This document shows positions 27,927-36,874 of a stretch of DNA of 43,574 nt, in pieces; position 1 is the stretch's first letter, and each line of letters starts with the position of its first letter. The notes below the pieces were generated by a model that worked only from the letters and a program-made list of their open reading frames with translations, ran no database searches and was not told the DNA's origin. A program made the position numbers and the translations under genes. The stretch is from Acidocella sp. GTDB lineage: Bacteria; Pseudomonadota; Alphaproteobacteria; Acetobacterales; Acetobacteraceae. The DNA is taken from NCBI RefSeq assembly GCF_027352905.1, contig NZ_DAIEIF010000046.1, forward strand, positions 1 to 43,574. Direction: 5' to 3'.

Positions 27927-29057
27927 ATGGCCAAACTGGATTATTATGCCGTGCTGGCGGTCGAGCGCAATGCCAGCGCCGAGGATTTGAAAAAGGCCTA
28001 TCGCAAGCTGGCGATGCAGTACCACCCGGACCGCAACCCGGGCGATGCGCGCGCTGAGCAGAAATTCAAGGAAGTCAACGAGGCTTACGACATTCTTAAG
28101 GACGAGCAGAAGCGCGCGGCCTATGACCGCTATGGCCATGCGGCCTTCGAGGCTGGCGGTATGGGCGGGGGCGGGTTTGGCGGCTTCGAGGGCGGACTCG
28201 GCGATATTTTCGAGCAGATGTTTGGTGGCGGCCGGCGGGGCGGGGAGCGGGTGCAGACCGGCGCCGACATCAAGACGGCGGTGGAGATCGACCTGGCCGA
28301 GGCGTTTACTGGCGTCAAGAAAACGATACGGGTGAATACGCGGGTTGCTTGTGATGCGTGCGAGGGGACCGGCTCCGCCGACAAGAAACCCAGCGCGGAT
28401 GCCTGCCCGACCTGCGGCGGCCATGGCAGGGTGCGCGCCCAGCAGGGTTTCTTTGTGGTGGAGCGCACCTGCCCTAATTGCGGCGGTTCAGGGCGGGTGG
28501 TGCGCAACGCCTGCCGGGTTTGCGCGGGCATGGGGACGGTGCCACGCGAACGCAGCCTGGCGGTGCAGATTCCCGCCGGGGTGGAGGATGGCACACGCAT
28601 ACGCCTCTCCGGCGAGGGTGAGGCCGGGGTGCGCGGGGCTCCCGCTGGGGATCTCTATGTTCACGTCGCGATCCGCCCGCACCCGATTTTCCAGCGCGAT
28701 GGCGCCAATATTTTCTGCCGTGTGCCGCTGCGCATGACCCAGGCGGCGCTGGGCGGCGAAATCGAGGTTCCGGCTATCGACGGCACCGCCGCCAAGGTCA
28801 AAATTCCGGCGGGCACGCAATCGGGCGATCAGTTCCGCCTGCGCGGCAAAGGATTTTCGGTGCTGCGCTCGAGCGCGCGCGGCGATATGTATATCCAGGT
28901 GGCGGTGGAGACGCCCCAGAATCTCACCAAGCGCCAGCGGGAATTGCTGGAAGCCTTCGAGGCGGAATCCGCCGGCCATGAGACCGGCAGCCCGGAGCAT
29001 GAAGGATTTTTTGCCAAGGTGAAGGACTTTCTCAAAGGCGTGGCGGAGGGGGCGTGA
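27927..29057 (+). CDS. dnaJ: Co-chaperone DnaJ (Hsp40)
   Basis: 376-residue class I J-protein. The J domain (about residues 1-70) has the HPD motif in [17 protein letters not shown] Gly/Phe-rich linker follows ([17 protein letters not shown]). The zinc-binding domain has four CxxCxGxG repeats: [24 protein letters not shown] and CRVCAGMG. The C-terminal peptide-binding domains end with [12 protein letters not shown] 27927 gives the typical [10 protein letters not shown] start, with AGGGG upstream. It stimulates DnaK ATPase and delivers clients. Confidence 0.98.
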   Translation: MAKLDYYAVLAVERNASAEDLKKAYRKLAMQYHPDRNPGDARAEQKFKEVNEAYDILKDEQKRAAYDRYGHAAFEAGGMGGGGFGGFEGGLGDIFEQMFGGGRRGGERVQTGADIKTAVEIDLAEAFTGVKKTIRVNTRVACDACEGTGSADKKPSADACPTCGGHGRVRAQQGFFVVERTCPNCGGSGRVVRNACRVCAGMGTVPRERSLAVQIPAGVEDGTRIRLSGEGEAGVRGAPAGDLYVHVAIRPHPIFQRDGANIFCRVPLRMTQAALGGEIEVPAIDGTAAKVKIPAGTQSGDQFRLRGKGFSVLRSSARGDMYIQVAVETPQNLTKRQRELLEAFEAESAGHETGSPEHEGFFAKVKDFLKGVAEGA

Positions 29058-29071
29058 GCCATTGCCCGTCC

Positions 29072-29100
29072 GCGCCGCGGCCCCAAAGCTGGCGCGGCGC
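29072..29100 (+). terminator. Possible terminator hairpin after dnaJ
   Basis: GCGCCGCG (29072-29079) is perfectly complementary to CGCGGCGC (29093-29100), and CC/GG can extend the stem inward around a bulged G. It begins 15 bases after the dnaJ stop, but only CTGGCTTTC follows, not a true T-run, so terminator function is uncertain. Confidence 0.4.
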
Positions 29101-29111
29101 CTGGCTTTCGG

Positions 29112-29210
29112 CTAGAGCATTTCCATTCACTGCGGTTCAGGGCGAGTTCTAACTATCTGTTGCGGCAAGCACTTTTTTCCAAGGCTCCATTTGATGGGAT
29201 GTTGCTCTAG
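29112..29210. repeat. 99-base element with terminal inverted repeats (interspersed-repeat type)
   Basis: The element starts CTAGAGCA (29112-29119) and ends TGCTCTAG (29203-29210), its exact reverse complement. The last 13 bases before the final G recur inverted at 10886-10898. The interior has no open frame. Short elements bounded by CTAGAGC-type ends are common in alphaproteobacterial intergenic DNA; they resemble MITE-like or REP-like repeats. It fills the gap between dnaJ and the lipoprotein gene, so it may carry that gene's promoter region. Confidence 0.55.
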
Positions 29211-29219
29211 GAGCGGGAC

Positions 29220-29732
29220 ATGAGACGGATCTTGGCTTTACGCCTTTTACCTTTGCTGGCCTTGGGTGCCTGTTCCGCGGCGGTGCCAACCGGCCCAACC
29301 GTGGTCGCCATGCCCGGCCAAGGCAAAAACTGGGACCAGTTTCAGGCCGATGACAGCTATTGCAAGGCTTACGCGTCATCTCAGATCCCCTCTGCGGGGC
29401 GGATTACCGCCGATACACAAAACAACTCCGCGGCCACGGCCGCAGCAGGCACGCTTCTGGGCGCCGGCCTGGGCGCGGCGATTGGCGCGGCGGCGGGAAG
29501 CCCGGGCATTGGCGCCGCTGTCGGCTCCGCCGCCGGACTGCTCGGCGGCACTTCCGCCGCTAGCAACGGCACCCAGGCAGCGGCGAATTCGCTCCAGGGC
29601 CGCTATGATATTTCTTATGCTCAATGCATGGCCGGGCATGGCGAGACGGTGACACCCCCCGCGGTTCCTGTGCCGGTTTATGGCGCGCCCATTTATTATT
29701 ATGCGCCGCCGGTCTATTACGCGCCTTATTAA
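29220..29732 (+). CDS. Glycine-zipper lipoprotein
   Basis: 170 residues. The N-terminus is a lipoprotein signal with the lipobox LGAC, so Cys18 would be lipidated and the protein anchored to a membrane, probably the outer one. Residues about 75-110 form a glycine zipper (GTLLGAGLGAAIGAAAGSPGIGAAVGSAAGLLGG), able to insert in or pack against membrane. The C-terminus is Tyr/Pro-rich (PIYYYAPPVYYAPY). Such proteins are found in many proteobacteria with poorly known roles in envelope integrity. The next gene starts inside this one. Confidence 0.82.
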   Translation: MRRILALRLLPLLALGACSAAVPTGPTVVAMPGQGKNWDQFQADDSYCKAYASSQIPSAGRITADTQNNSAATAAAGTLLGAGLGAAIGAAAGSPGIGAAVGSAAGLLGGTSAASNGTQAAANSLQGRYDISYAQCMAGHGETVTPPAVPVPVYGAPIYYYAPPVYYAPY

Positions 29733-30636
29733 CCCTGCGCCCGCCGAAGGCGAGGAGACCGCGCCGCTATTTGCGGGGGAACATCTCGCGCCGGCGCTGG
29801 AAAAGCAGCGCCGCGTTCCCTGGGCCTGGGGTGCGGCGCTGTTATTGCACCTGCTCGTGCTGGCCGCCGCCCTGCTGCTGCGGGTAAAGCCGCCCCATGA
29901 GGAGTTGCAGTCGCCACCCGGCGTCTCGGTGGTGTTCGAGAATAGCGGCACCGCACCGCAGGTGACCGCGCCCCCCACGCCACTAAAAAGTGCGCCCCAG
30001 CCCGCCCAGGCGCCTCCCATGCCGCCGCCGCCGCCGCCCGCGCCCTCCTCATCCCCTGCCGCCCGGGAGGAAGAGGTGCAGGTGCCGGACATGCCGCTTT
30101 CCGCTTTATCCTCACCGCCTCCCATCCCCAGCCCGCCCCCGCCCCGCCCCGCCCCGCGCCATAGCAGCCGCCCGGCCCGGCCCCGCCCCGTACCCCAGCA
30201 GAAATACGTCTTCCTGAACGGGATGAATTACGGCAACGTTTCGCCCGCCATGCCACCCCCGGTCCACGCGCCGGCGGGCATGAATTTCTCACTGCCAAGC
30301 TCCGACGCCCAGGCGGCGACCTCGTCCGATTTCGCGGTGAAGGGGAATGCAGGGGCGGATTGGGAAGCCGCCTTAACCAAATGGGTGGAGGAGCACGCCT
30401 ATTATCCGCAAGCCGCCGTCGAGCAGAACCAGCAGGGCACGGCGACGGTGGAATTCACGGTGGACCGCAACGGCCATGTCACCGGACTGCGGTTGCTGAG
30501 TTCCTCCGGTTCGACCTTTCTCGACCAGGCCTGGGAACTGCTCTTCAGCCAGAACACGCTGCCGCCTTTTCCTCCCGACGCCAAGGATGATCACGTGGTG
30601 GTACGCTACACCGTTCACTACATTCTGATGCCCTGA
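29701..30636 (+). CDS. TonB-like energy transducer
   Basis: 311 residues. A single N-terminal membrane anchor (about residues 40-61, WAWGAALLLHLLVLAAALLL) follows a 35-residue cytosolic stretch. A long Pro-rich periplasmic region (PPMPPPPPPAPSS, PPPIPSPPPPRPAP) leads to a C-terminal TonB domain with YYPQAAVEQNQQGTATVEFT, DRNGHVTGLRLLSSSGS and LDQAWELLFSQNTLPPFP. It would couple proton-motive force to outer-membrane receptors, but no exbB, exbD or receptor gene is adjacent. The start codon lies inside the lipoprotein gene (32-base overlap for ATG 29701; ATG 29680 is also possible), and neither has a clear ribosome site. Confidence 0.82.
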   Translation: MRRRSITRLINPAPAEGEETAPLFAGEHLAPALEKQRRVPWAWGAALLLHLLVLAAALLLRVKPPHEELQSPPGVSVVFENSGTAPQVTAPPTPLKSAPQPAQAPPMPPPPPPAPSSSPAAREEEVQVPDMPLSALSSPPPIPSPPPPRPAPRHSSRPARPRPVPQQKYVFLNGMNYGNVSPAMPPPVHAPAGMNFSLPSSDAQAATSSDFAVKGNAGADWEAALTKWVEEHAYYPQAAVEQNQQGTATVEFTVDRNGHVTGLRLLSSSGSTFLDQAWELLFSQNTLPPFPPDAKDDHVVVRYTVHYILMP

Positions 30637-30685
30637 GGGGAAGACGCGCTTGCGCCGAATCGTTTTCTCAGGCTGAACCGGCGCA

Positions 30686-32455
30686 ATGGACACGCATGTA
30701 TTTGGCGTTACCCAGAGCCTGAACGGCAAAAGCTGGGTCTGGCGGCCCGAGCCGCAGGAGCATCTTGGCCTCGGCCTCGCCCAGCAACTGGGCCTGCCGG
30801 AACTGATGGGGCGGCTATTGGCGGCGCGCGGCGTGGATGCCGGCCAAGCCGCCATATTTCTCGACCCCACCTTGCGCGCCATGCTCCCGGACCCATCCTG
30901 CATGGTGGATATGGACACCGCCGCCGCCCGCCTGGCCGATGCGGTGATGCAGCGCGAAACCATAGGAATATTCGGGGATTACGACGTGGACGGCGCTTGC
31001 GCCGCCGCTCTGATGGTGACGCTTTTGCGCCGGCTCGGCTGTCCCGTGCTGCATCATGTGCCGGACCGGCTCACCGAGGGATACGGCCCGAATACCGAAG
31101 CGCTGCGCGGCATGATCGAACGGGGGGCCGGGCTGATCGTCTGCGTGGATTGCGGGACGGCTGCGCATACCGCCTTCGCACCTCTGCATAACGCGGCGGA
31201 TATCATCGTGCTCGACCACCATAAATCAGAAGGGCCGCCGCCCGCCATTTACGCCCTTGTGAACCCCAACCGGTTGGATTGCGCCTCTGGCCTGCGGCAG
31301 ATATGCGCGGCGGCCGTCGCTTTTCTTACCGCCGTGGCGCTGCTGCGGGCTCTCCGCCGCCGGGATTTTTTTGCCGACCGGGCCGAGCCGGATTTGCGGG
31401 AATATCTGGACTTGGTGGCGCTGGCGACGATCTGTGACGTTATGCCCTTGACCGGGTTGAATCGGGCCTTCGTCATTCAGGGCTTGAAGGTCATGGCCCG
31501 CCGGGCGCGCCCCGGTATCGCCGCGCTGATGGATGTGGCCAAGCTCGCCGAACCCCCCACCGCCATGCATTGCGGCTTCGCGCTAGGGCCGCGCATCAAC
31601 GCCTCCGGCCGTATCGCTGAGGCGGATATGGGGTTGCGGCTGTTGCTGGCTGAGGATGCGGAAATGGCCGCCGCCCTCGCCCAGACGCTGGACGCGGTGA
31701 ACCGGCAGCGCCAGAGCGTGGAGGCCGGTGTGACCACGGAGGCGCTGGCCCGTGCGCAAGCGCAGGTGGCTGGGGGGCATGGTGTCATCCTCCTGGCGCA
31801 GGCGGGCTGGCATCCCGGCGTGGTGGGGATCGTCGCGGGACGGGTGAAAGAAAAATTCAACCGCCCCGCCCTGGTGGCGGGCATCACCGATGGCGTGGCC
31901 AAGGGGTCCGGGCGCTCCGTGCCGGGAATGGATCTCGGCGCCGCGGTGATTGCCGCCCGGCAGAGCGGTATTCTCACGACGGGGGGCGGCCACGCGATGG
32001 CCGCTGGTTTTTCCGCGCCGGAGACGGCGCTCTCCACCTTGCATGAATTTCTCAACGCCCGGCTGGCCACCGCCGCCTTATTACCGCCCGCCGCCGAGTT
32101 GGTGCTGGATGGCGTGCTGGGCGCGGCGGGTGCCAACGCGGCCCTGGCGCAAATGGTGGCCCGGCTGGGACCGTTTGGCATGGGCAATGACGAGCCGGTT
32201 TTCGTGCTGCCCCGCGCGCGGGTGGTGAAGGCCGACCGGATCGGCAAGGACGGCAACACGATTAGAATGATGGTGGAAGGGGAAAGCGGGGGGCGGCTGA
32301 AGGCGCTGCTATTCCGCGCCAAGGAGGGGCCACTCACCCAGGCCTTGACCCGTCCCGGAGGCGCGCCTCTGCATCTGGCAGGCTATTTGCGGGCGGAATC
32401 CTGGCAAGGCAGGGTTTCGGCCGGATTTTTTATAACCGATGCCGCCCCGGCTTGA
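30686..32455 (+). CDS. recJ: Single-stranded-DNA exonuclease RecJ
   Basis: 589-residue DHH-family 5'-3' exonuclease acting in recombination and mismatch repair. Motif I is FGDYDVDGACA (Asp98, Asp100, Asp102), followed by VCVDCGTAAHTAF and the DHH motif LDHHK (Asp177, His178, His179). The DHHA1 domain has TTGGGHAMAAGFS, and the OB-type C-terminal domain follows (LGPFGMGNDEPVF). It is full length. It lies 49 bases after the TonB-like gene; tRNA-Glu follows 38 bases after its stop. Confidence 0.95.
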   Translation: MDTHVFGVTQSLNGKSWVWRPEPQEHLGLGLAQQLGLPELMGRLLAARGVDAGQAAIFLDPTLRAMLPDPSCMVDMDTAAARLADAVMQRETIGIFGDYDVDGACAAALMVTLLRRLGCPVLHHVPDRLTEGYGPNTEALRGMIERGAGLIVCVDCGTAAHTAFAPLHNAADIIVLDHHKSEGPPPAIYALVNPNRLDCASGLRQICAAAVAFLTAVALLRALRRRDFFADRAEPDLREYLDLVALATICDVMPLTGLNRAFVIQGLKVMARRARPGIAALMDVAKLAEPPTAMHCGFALGPRINASGRIAEADMGLRLLLAEDAEMAAALAQTLDAVNRQRQSVEAGVTTEALARAQAQVAGGHGVILLAQAGWHPGVVGIVAGRVKEKFNRPALVAGITDGVAKGSGRSVPGMDLGAAVIAARQSGILTTGGGHAMAAGFSAPETALSTLHEFLNARLATAALLPPAAELVLDGVLGAAGANAALAQMVARLGPFGMGNDEPVFVLPRARVVKADRIGKDGNTIRMMVEGESGGRLKALLFRAKEGPLTQALTRPGGAPLHLAGYLRAESWQGRVSAGFFITDAAPA

Positions 32456-32493
32456 CGGGGCTGCCGCGGCGTCGTACCAGCCGCCTACCTTTA

Positions 32494-32569
32494 GTCCCCA
32501 TCGTCTAGAGGCCTAGGACACCGCCCTCTCACGGCGGCAACGGGGGTTCGAATCCCCCTGGGGACGCCA
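32494..32569 (+). tRNA. tRNA-Glu (anticodon CTC)
   Basis: 76 bases with encoded CCA. The acceptor stem is GTCCCCA/TGGGGAC with G73. The anticodon stem CCGCC/GGCGG holds loop CTCTCAC, giving anticodon CTC for GAG codons. The T arm is GGGGG-TTCGAAT-CCCCC. It marks the boundary to the low-GC accessory block, and tRNA genes are frequent integration sites; no repeat of its 3' end was found inside the window. Confidence 0.97.
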
Positions 32570-32631
32570 ATCTATGAATGACAAAACAAGCCCGCGCCGG
32601 AACCCAGCGCCCGCATTGGGTTGCGCGTGAC

Positions 32632-32655
32632 TTGCTGCCGTTTAACCGGCAGCAA
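32632..32655. terminator. Hairpin between tRNA-Glu and the convergent permease gene
   Basis: TTGCTGCCG (32632-32640) and CGGCAGCAA (32647-32655) form a perfect 9-base stem with loop TTTAAC. It sits 12 bases from the permease stop codon on the minus strand and 62 bases after the tRNA. Neither strand shows a following T-run, so it may be a bidirectional processing or stop structure. Confidence 0.5.
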
Positions 32656-32667
32656 ATCGTCATGAAG

Positions 32668-34212
32668 TCAGTCCATGGCGTCGCGTAAGGCTGCTTCCTC
32701 GGCGCTGATTTCGGCAGCCCTGGCAGCGACCTGCGCCGCGGTAATAGGCGGGCCGGGAAAGCGGGTCCGGGCGACGCCAAACCAAATCACAGCGATCAGC
32801 ACCAACAGACCGATGAAATAGCTATCGAGAATGTCATTGGGCGGGCGGGTGCCGATATAGATGAGGAGGAGGCTGCCGACGGTGCTTATGAGCGCCAAGG
32901 GCTTGGAAAAGACGCCCAGACGGAAGGGCCCGAACTCCGTCCAGCTCCGCCCCTCCGCAAACAGGCCGGCAACCACCGGCATGGTATAGGAAATATACAG
33001 GAACATCGCGCAACCAGCCGCCAACGCCGCGAAGGCGGGAGAATACAGGGTGGCGGCAATGGTGACCACCACGACCGCCCAAATGGCGTAAATGGGAGAG
33101 CGGTGCTTGTGGTCCACGCGCCTTAAATATTTATGCCCCGGCAATCCTCCATCGCGGGCAAAGGCATAGACCATGCGGGAGGTGGAGGTGACACCCGCCA
33201 GCGCGCAGAGAAAATTAGCGAGAACAATGCCGATGTAAAGAACGTCCTTCAGCCATAGAGGGATCGCCAGGCTCGCCATGAGATTAAAAATAATGCTGCC
33301 GCCATCCCCCGCCGCCTTTATAGGGTCTGGCATGGCGAGGATAAAGGAGGCCGCCATGAACAGGCCGAACACGGCCGACCACACGATGGAGTTTATGATG
33401 CCACGCGGCACGTTGCGCCGGGCATCCACGGTTTCCTCGGAGGTGTGAGCCGATCCATCGAACCCTGTAACGGTATACAGCGGATATAGAAGAGCAAGCA
33501 GAAACAAATAAAATGGACTGTCGCTGTGCGGAACGACGTTCCCCCCCGGCGCGCCCGAAAAATTGTGGAAGGTGACAAGACGGGAGAAATCCAAATGGGG
33601 TGCGGCGAAGAGCATGGCGCCGGTCAGCAGAACGGCGATGACCAAGATGAGCACGCCGGAAAAATCGATGAGCTTGATGGTAGTGCGAATTCCAAAATGA
33701 TTAAGCAACCCTTGCAATGCAAGGATCACGGTTACCGTGATGGTTTGCTGGGTAAATCCCCATGAGGACGTATCGACATGAAAAATATTGTTGAGAATAA
33801 GGCCGACGAAAAGATTATAAACGCCGACATCCACCGAGGCGATGACAAAGATGAGCCCGAGAAGATTGAACCAGGCCGTGGTCCAGCCCCAGCCGCGCCC
33901 GCCGAGAATGGACGCCCAATGGTATAGTCCCCCAGCCGTGGGATAGGCCGAGGCGATTTGAGCCATGGAAAGGCCGACCGTTAATGAGAACAGGCAGCCG
34001 ACAACCCAGCCAATGATGGCGGTAAAGCCGCCACCCGTGCAGTACCCCACCTGGAAAGAGGTGATGCCACCCGCAAGAATGCAGATGATGGAAAACGAAA
34101 CGGCAAAATTAGAAAAACCGTGCATTCGCCGTGATAGTTCCTGGGCATAACCCATTTTGTGTAAAACGGCGACATCTTCGGCCAATATTTGTTTTTCGGT
34201 ATCTTGCGACAT
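32668..34212 (-). CDS. APC-superfamily amino acid/amine permease
   Basis: 514 residues with about twelve membrane segments. Family motifs: the N-terminal helix FSNFAVSFSIICILAGGITS, LSMAQIASAYPTAGGLYHWAS, and the mid-protein YTVTGFDGSAHTSEETVDARRNVPRGI block, typical of the amino acid/choline-type (ACT) branch that takes up GABA or similar amino compounds. Substrate cannot be fixed. The gene is lower in GC than the housekeeping genes before tRNA-Glu (two 60-base stretches inside it, at 33481 and 33781, count 27 and 25 G/C of 60), suggesting transfer. The ribosome site GGGGAG lies close upstream of ATG 34212. Confidence 0.9.
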   Translation of the reverse strand: MSQDTEKQILAEDVAVLHKMGYAQELSRRMHGFSNFAVSFSIICILAGGITSFQVGYCTGGGFTAIIGWVVGCLFSLTVGLSMAQIASAYPTAGGLYHWASILGGRGWGWTTAWFNLLGLIFVIASVDVGVYNLFVGLILNNIFHVDTSSWGFTQQTITVTVILALQGLLNHFGIRTTIKLIDFSGVLILVIAVLLTGAMLFAAPHLDFSRLVTFHNFSGAPGGNVVPHSDSPFYLFLLALLYPLYTVTGFDGSAHTSEETVDARRNVPRGIINSIVWSAVFGLFMAASFILAMPDPIKAAGDGGSIIFNLMASLAIPLWLKDVLYIGIVLANFLCALAGVTSTSRMVYAFARDGGLPGHKYLRRVDHKHRSPIYAIWAVVVVTIAATLYSPAFAALAAGCAMFLYISYTMPVVAGLFAEGRSWTEFGPFRLGVFSKPLALISTVGSLLLIYIGTRPPNDILDSYFIGLLVLIAVIWFGVARTRFPGPPITAAQVAARAAEISAEEAALRDAMD

Positions 34213-34237
34213 CCAATGCTCCCCGAGATTTTTGGCT

Positions 34238-34268
34238 GCTAGGATAGGTTACGAGTCCGAATCCTAGC
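34238..34268. promoter_or_regulatory. Palindrome upstream of the permease gene
   Basis: GCTAGGAT (34238-34245) is the exact reverse complement of ATCCTAGC (34261-34268), separated by 15 bases. It starts 26 bases before the permease ATG on the minus strand. It could be an operator for a dimeric repressor or a 5' leader hairpin. No regulator gene lies beside it. Confidence 0.35.
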
Positions 34269-34389
34269 GCCTCGGAGCGCATTCGCCAAGGGAAACTTAA
34301 ATGCCCAAGCCCGGTTTGACGATACAGCCGCTATTATGGGCGGATGCATCAGTAAACGATTGGGACTCCATTATAGAGCGGAAGACAGC

Positions 34390-35151
34390 TTATTTGAAAT
34401 TGGGCTTCCGCTTTTCCCGGAACGCGGCGACCCCTTCCTTGACATCTTCGGTCATAAAGAGGAAGGGAAACGCGTCGACGGCGTAACGCATTTCATCGCC
34501 GCCAAGCCCGCGATTATAAAAAGATTTAGCCATTTCTACGGCCATGCGTGGCTTGCCCGCCAATTTTTCAGCGAACTGCATGGCTTCATCTATCAGTTTT
34601 TCATGCGGTACGACCCGCAGGGCGATGCCGAGCCTGTGGGCTTCCTCGGCGCTGATCGGCTCGCCCAGCATGCTCATCTCTTTGGCCTTGGGGCGTCCGA
34701 CGATTTCATGCAGCCGTACCACCGCGAAGCCCGGCAACAACCCGAGCTGAATTTCCGGCACACCGAATTTCGCTTTGTCCGAAGCCAGAATGAAATCGCA
34801 AGCGATTGCAAGTTCGAAGCCACCGCCAAAGGCCATGCCGTTCACCGCAGCAATCAGCGGCTTACGGCAACGCTCAGGCGCTTCGAGAAAGGGCAGAACG
34901 TGAGCGATGAAATCGCGCGCCTGTTCCGGCGTTTCGGGAAAGTTGCTGATATCGGCGCCGGCACAAAATGCTTTTTCTCCATTTCCGGTGATGATGCCAA
35001 CCCGGATCTCGTCATCGGCCTCGATTTTAGCAAAGCTTTCGAGAACACCTTGGCGGATGCCGGTGGAAAGCGCGTTGAGCTTATGAGGTTCATCCAGGGT
35101 AATGAGGGCGATACGGCCTCGTTTCTCGAATTCGACACTACCGATTCGCAT
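34390..35151 (-). CDS. Enoyl-CoA hydratase/isomerase (crotonase family)
   Basis: 253-residue crotonase-fold protein that would hydrate an unsaturated acyl-CoA. The oxyanion-hole segments are CAGADIS and GMAFGGGFELAIACD, with Glu in GGGFELA and Glu in PEIQLGLLPG at the positions of the two catalytic glutamates of classical hydratases, so hydration is more likely than a ring-cleaving or isomerase role. AGAGGAG lies ten bases upstream of ATG 35151. It lies 75 bases downstream of the acyl-CoA ligase gene on the same strand, with an intercistronic hairpin between, and forms a ligase-hydratase pair in the low-GC block. Confidence 0.92.
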   Translation of the reverse strand: MRIGSVEFEKRGRIALITLDEPHKLNALSTGIRQGVLESFAKIEADDEIRVGIITGNGEKAFCAGADISNFPETPEQARDFIAHVLPFLEAPERCRKPLIAAVNGMAFGGGFELAIACDFILASDKAKFGVPEIQLGLLPGFAVVRLHEIVGRPKAKEMSMLGEPISAEEAHRLGIALRVVPHEKLIDEAMQFAEKLAGKPRMAVEMAKSFYNRGLGGDEMRYAVDAFPFLFMTEDVKEGVAAFREKRKPNFK

Positions 35152-35192
35152 GAAATCGTTCTCCTCTAAAATTAAAATAGGAGTGTTTATGA

Positions 35193-35220
35193 GCCGAGGC
35201 CTCTGAGGGATCGCCTCGGC
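35193..35220 (-). terminator. Intercistronic hairpin between ligase and hydratase genes
   Basis: GCCGAGGC (35193-35200) pairs perfectly with GCCTCGGC (35213-35220) around a 12-base loop. It begins just seven bases after the ligase stop. The sequence after it on the minus strand (TCATAAACACTCC) lacks a T-run, so it may act as an RNA-stability or attenuating structure rather than a full terminator. Confidence 0.4.
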
Positions 35221-35226
35221 GGCAAG

Positions 35227-36831
35227 TCAGCCCGCCTTGGCAGCTTCTTTCTTATAAAGATCCTGATATTCATGACGAAGGACATGTTTTTGAATCTTGC
35301 CGGTGGCCGTCATCGGCAGAGCATCCACGATGCGGACCACTTTTGGAGTCTCGAAACCGGCGAGGTGCTGCTTGCAAAAGGCAAGAAGCTCCCCTTCGCT
35401 CACGCTTTGCTCGGGTTTGAGCACCACAAAGGCGGTCACGGCCTCGGTCCAATATTCATGAGGCAATCCGACCGTCGCGACATTCGCCACGGCCGGGTGG
35501 CGGAGCAGGGTTGATTCAACCTTCACGGAAGGCACGTTCTCACCCCCGGTCTTGATCATATCCTTCTTTCGGTCCTTGAAAACCAGTAATCCCTTATCCC
35601 ACATGCCAAGATCACCGGTGTGATGCCAGCCAAAGGCGCGCGCCTCCGCGGTCGCCTCGGGATTCTTATAATAGCCTTCCATCACGTTGGGACCGCGGTG
35701 AACGATTTCACCGATTTCACCCTCACCCAGCAAACGGCCATTATCGTCCATGACGGCGGTATCGTCGAGGATCGAGGGAGCGCCCCAATAGGGGCCAATC
35801 CGTTTAAGTTGCTCCTCCGGCCGGAAATAAACCGTGAGGGGGTACATTTCCGTTTGCCCCGAAGCCAGCATAAATTGCGGACAAAAAGTATCGATAAGCC
35901 GCCGCAAAAGAGATTCAGGCATCGGCGCCATCGCGTAGAGGCAAAGCCGAAGGCTGGAGGTGTCATATACCCCCCGGTCTGGGTGCTCCAGCATCGCCTG
36001 ATACATGAGGGGCAGCGCAAAGATGAAAGTGATACGCTCGCGGGCTATGTCATCCAGCATCCGCTTCGCATCGAATCCGACATCCAACACCGTCGTGGCG
36101 CCAGCCGCAAGATAAGAACAAAGGAAAGTATGCTGACCACAATGGAACAGCGGCAACACACCATTAGCGACATCGGTTCTGGTGAGTCCCAGCTCTATGG
36201 CGTTCGCCATGGCGGTGATGACAACCGAGAGGTGGCTTTGCATCACGCCCTTAGGGCGGCCCGTCGTGCCGCTCGTGTACATGATCTGCGCCACGTCCCG
36301 GTCCTGAATGGTTACATCCGGCTCGGCGGCGGGTTGTGCCGCCAGGGAGTCCGCAAACGGCGCAAAACCGGAAGGGAGATTGTTCCCGCCAACGACAAAG
36401 CCCTTACCGGGACGTTGGGAAACCAGGTCATGCAGATCCGGCCGGAGCATGAATTCATCATCAATGATGACGAAGCTCGCCTCCGAATGCTCAATAATAT
36501 ACCGGACATCATCCAATGCCAGATGAATGTTGACCGGCACCCAGATAAGCCCGGCGCGGTGAATGCCGAACATGCTGACGACATATTCAAGAGAGTTGGC
36601 GCAGAATGTCACGACTCTGTCGCCCGGATTGAGCCCCGCCGCAAGCAAAGCCTGTGCGCAACGGCTAACACGCGCATCCAGCTCGCCATAGGTCAGCCGG
36701 TCCTCATTGAAGACCAGCGCCGTTTTGCCCGGATCGCGCGCCGCGACACGGCGGAGAAAATCCCCGATCGTCACCCGGGCAATCACATTAGGCGGGGGTG
36801 GAACGTTTAGGCGTACAGAGTCGCTCGTCAT
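35227..36831 (-). CDS. AMP-forming acyl-CoA ligase (ANL superfamily)
   Basis: 534 residues. The AMP-binding signature is IMYTSGTTGRPKGVMQSH; other adenylation motifs are LASGQTEMYP, WHHTGDLGMWDKGLLVF, DRKKDMIKTGGENV and the catalytic Lys near the C-terminus in MTATGKIQKHVLR. It activates a carboxylic acid to its CoA ester, probably the first step for the acid handled by the neighbouring hydratase. It is broadly like fatty-acid and crotonobetaine-type ligases, so the substrate is open. One 60-base stretch (36121-36180) counts 29 G/C of 60, again lower than the window's housekeeping genes. Confidence 0.92.
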   Translation of the reverse strand: MTSDSVRLNVPPPPNVIARVTIGDFLRRVAARDPGKTALVFNEDRLTYGELDARVSRCAQALLAAGLNPGDRVVTFCANSLEYVVSMFGIHRAGLIWVPVNIHLALDDVRYIIEHSEASFVIIDDEFMLRPDLHDLVSQRPGKGFVVGGNNLPSGFAPFADSLAAQPAAEPDVTIQDRDVAQIMYTSGTTGRPKGVMQSHLSVVITAMANAIELGLTRTDVANGVLPLFHCGQHTFLCSYLAAGATTVLDVGFDAKRMLDDIARERITFIFALPLMYQAMLEHPDRGVYDTSSLRLCLYAMAPMPESLLRRLIDTFCPQFMLASGQTEMYPLTVYFRPEEQLKRIGPYWGAPSILDDTAVMDDNGRLLGEGEIGEIVHRGPNVMEGYYKNPEATAEARAFGWHHTGDLGMWDKGLLVFKDRKKDMIKTGGENVPSVKVESTLLRHPAVANVATVGLPHEYWTEAVTAFVVLKPEQSVSEGELLAFCKQHLAGFETPKVVRIVDALPMTATGKIQKHVLRHEYQDLYKKEAAKAG

Positions 36832-36858
36832 TTTCGGTGATCTCCCGGCAATCCAAAT

Positions 36859-36874
36859 CCTGATCGAAATCAGG
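36859..36874. promoter_or_regulatory. Palindrome upstream of the acyl-CoA ligase
   Basis: CCTGAT-CGAA-ATCAGG, a perfect 6-4-6 inverted repeat, starts 28 bases before the ligase ATG on the minus strand. Its spacing matches a dimeric helix-turn-helix operator. The half-site differs from the two palindromes found at 38260 and 39257, so a different regulator would be expected. Confidence 0.4.
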
